6,381 bases of DNA from Clostridiales bacterium (GTDB lineage: Bacteria > Bacillota > Clostridia > UBA1381): positions 1-6,381 of the forward strand of contig DMLG01000148.1 of the NCBI GenBank assembly GCA_003453455.1, read 5' to 3'. How positions within the stretch are numbered: position 1 is the stretch's first letter; every line of letters starts with the position of its first letter. Both the position numbers and the translations under genes were made by a program. Below, one piece after another: positions 5,471-6,381 of this stretch. The notes below the pieces were generated by a model. The model saw nothing but the letters and a program-made list of their open reading frames with translations, made no database searches and had not been told where the DNA came from.

Positions 5471-6357
5471 AAGAATTACCGTTTACAGGTTCGGGCGTTG
5501 CACTTATCACGCCTTTTTGCGAGGACGGCACGCCGAACTATGAAAAACTTGACGAAATTTTGGAGATGCACATAAAAAATAAGACCGATGCGGTAATAGT
5601 ATGCGGAACAACGGGTGAGGCATCGACTCTTCCCGACGATGAGCACTTGGAAATAATAAAGCATACGGTAAAGACTGTGGCAGGACGGATTAAGGTAATA
5701 GGAGGAACGGGAAGTAACTATACCGAGCACGCAATAGACTTTTCCAAAAAAGCGGAGGAATACGGCTGCGATGCAGTTTTGTGCGTAACTCCTTACTATA
5801 ATAAGGCGACAAAAAAGGGACTTGTGGCACATTATACCGCCATTGCAAACGCAATTTCGATACCCGTTATTATGTATAATGTTCCGTCAAGAACAGGAGT
5901 AAATATCCCGATAGAGGCGCTTTCTGAGCTTGCAAAAGTTCCGAATATTGTTGCAATAAAGGAAGCAAGCGGTAATATGAGCTATGCAATGAAGGTAAGG
6001 AGCGAAGTTCCCGAGCTTTATATGTATTCAGGAAACGATGATTTGATTGTTCCTATTATGTCAATCGGCGGAAAGGGTGTAATTTCGGTTGTTGCAAATA
6101 TCTTGCCCCGTGAAACACATAATATATGCGAATACTACGCAAATGGTGAAACGGGAAAAGCGGCAAAATTGCAGCTTGATATGCTTGATGTAATAAATAA
6201 TTTATTTATTGAGGTAAACCCAATTCCCGTAAAGACAGCAATGAATGTTTTGGGGTATAATGTGGGCGGACTTAAACTTCCTCTTTGTGAAATGGAGGAG
6301 AAAAATCTCGAAATACTTAAAAAATCACTTGACAAGTTTGGAGTAAAAAAGCTTTGA
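5467..6357 (+). CDS. dapA: 4-hydroxy-tetrahydrodipicolinate synthase
   Basis: Condenses pyruvate with aspartate 4-semialdehyde, the first committed step to diaminopimelate and lysine. It is a cytoplasmic TIM-barrel lyase, usually tetrameric. The 296 residues match the family length. The Schiff-base lysine is K165 in VAIKEASGN. The threonine pair in CGTTGE (T48, T49) and Tyr137 in MYNVPSRTG complete the proton relay, with R142 for the substrate carboxylate; TPYYNK (108-113) is the family's dimer-interface tyrosine block. SGNDDLIVPIMSIGGKGVISV is the expected later barrel strand pair. N-acetylneuraminate lyase and related aldolases share the fold, but the residues and the asd/lysA neighbours favour DapA. 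The ATG is the only in-frame start close by. Its upstream purine sites are oddly placed: AAAGG (5449-5453) is 13 bases away and GGTGAT ends only three bases away. It follows asd by 50 bases and probably shares its transcript. Confidence 0.96.
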   Translation: MKELPFTGSGVALITPFCEDGTPNYEKLDEILEMHIKNKTDAVIVCGTTGEASTLPDDEHLEIIKHTVKTVAGRIKVIGGTGSNYTEHAIDFSKKAEEYGCDAVLCVTPYYNKATKKGLVAHYTAIANAISIPVIMYNVPSRTGVNIPIEALSELAKVPNIVAIKEASGNMSYAMKVRSEVPELYMYSGNDDLIVPIMSIGGKGVISVVANILPRETHNICEYYANGETGKAAKLQLDMLDVINNLFIEVNPIPVKTAMNVLGYNVGGLKLPLCEMEEKNLEILKKSLDKFGVKKL

Positions 6358-6370
6358 GAGGGTAAAACAA

Positions 6371-6381
6371 ATGACGAATAT
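6371..6381 (+). CDS. Start of the next gene, possibly dapB (cut by window end)
   Basis: ATG ACG AAT begins at 6371, eight bases after a good ribosome site, GAGAGGG (6356-6362), that overlaps the dapA stop codon. The 13-base gap from dapA indicates the same operon. Only Met-Thr-Asn is visible. Dihydrodipicolinate reductase (dapB) often follows dapA, and its proteins can begin this way, but that identity is a guess from position only. Confidence 0.55.

Noticed and set aside
6329..6357. TTGACA near the end of dapA as a promoter for the next gene
   Set aside because: No -10-like hexamer occurs 16-18 bases downstream; the next gene has its own ribosome site 13 bases after dapA and probably shares the transcript.

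Overview
The window looks like a chromosomal segment from a low-GC Gram-positive bacterium of the class Clostridia. This is inferred from a Rex redox repressor, a YlmC/YmxH-type PRC-barrel protein (a family of endospore-forming Firmicutes), a lysine (L-box) riboswitch with an intrinsic terminator, purine-rich Shine-Dalgarno sites and sigma-A consensus promoters. The species cannot be told from the sequence. No tRNA, rRNA, CRISPR array, insertion sequence or phage feature was seen.

Left part (1-2340): the 3' end of rex runs in from the left on the + strand. It meets, tail to tail, a two-gene unit on the - strand. That unit starts at an extended -10 promoter near 2300-2328 and encodes a 528-residue protein with an FG-GAP/VCBS-like repeat region and degenerate S-layer homology (SLH) repeats at its C-terminus. 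A 70-residue Cro/C1-type DNA-binding protein follows 28 bases downstream. The large protein is the least ordinary item here: it has SLH-like repeats, but no signal peptide is possible in its frame, and it carries nine cysteines.

Middle (2340-2960): a small PRC-barrel gene on the + strand is divergent from the SLH gene. A perfect sigma-A promoter (TTGACA, 17-base spacer, TATAAT) overlaps its stop codon. It fires into a lysine riboswitch whose five helices, L2-L3 kissing loop, antiterminator and terminator can all be traced by eye.

Right part (2960-6381): lysA, asd and dapA lie in the same direction, followed by the first bases of another gene, probably dapB. Asd makes aspartate semialdehyde, DapA condenses it with pyruvate, and LysA carries out the last step from meso-diaminopimelate to lysine. 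When lysine is high, the riboswitch should end transcription before lysA. A second promoter between lysA and asd may keep the diaminopimelate (cell wall and, in spore formers, dipicolinate) branch running when lysA is shut off. A hairpin and a four-codon mini-ORF between asd and dapA suggest translational coupling. The lysine-pathway genes are familiar families. The wiring around them and the SLH/regulator pair deserve the closest look.
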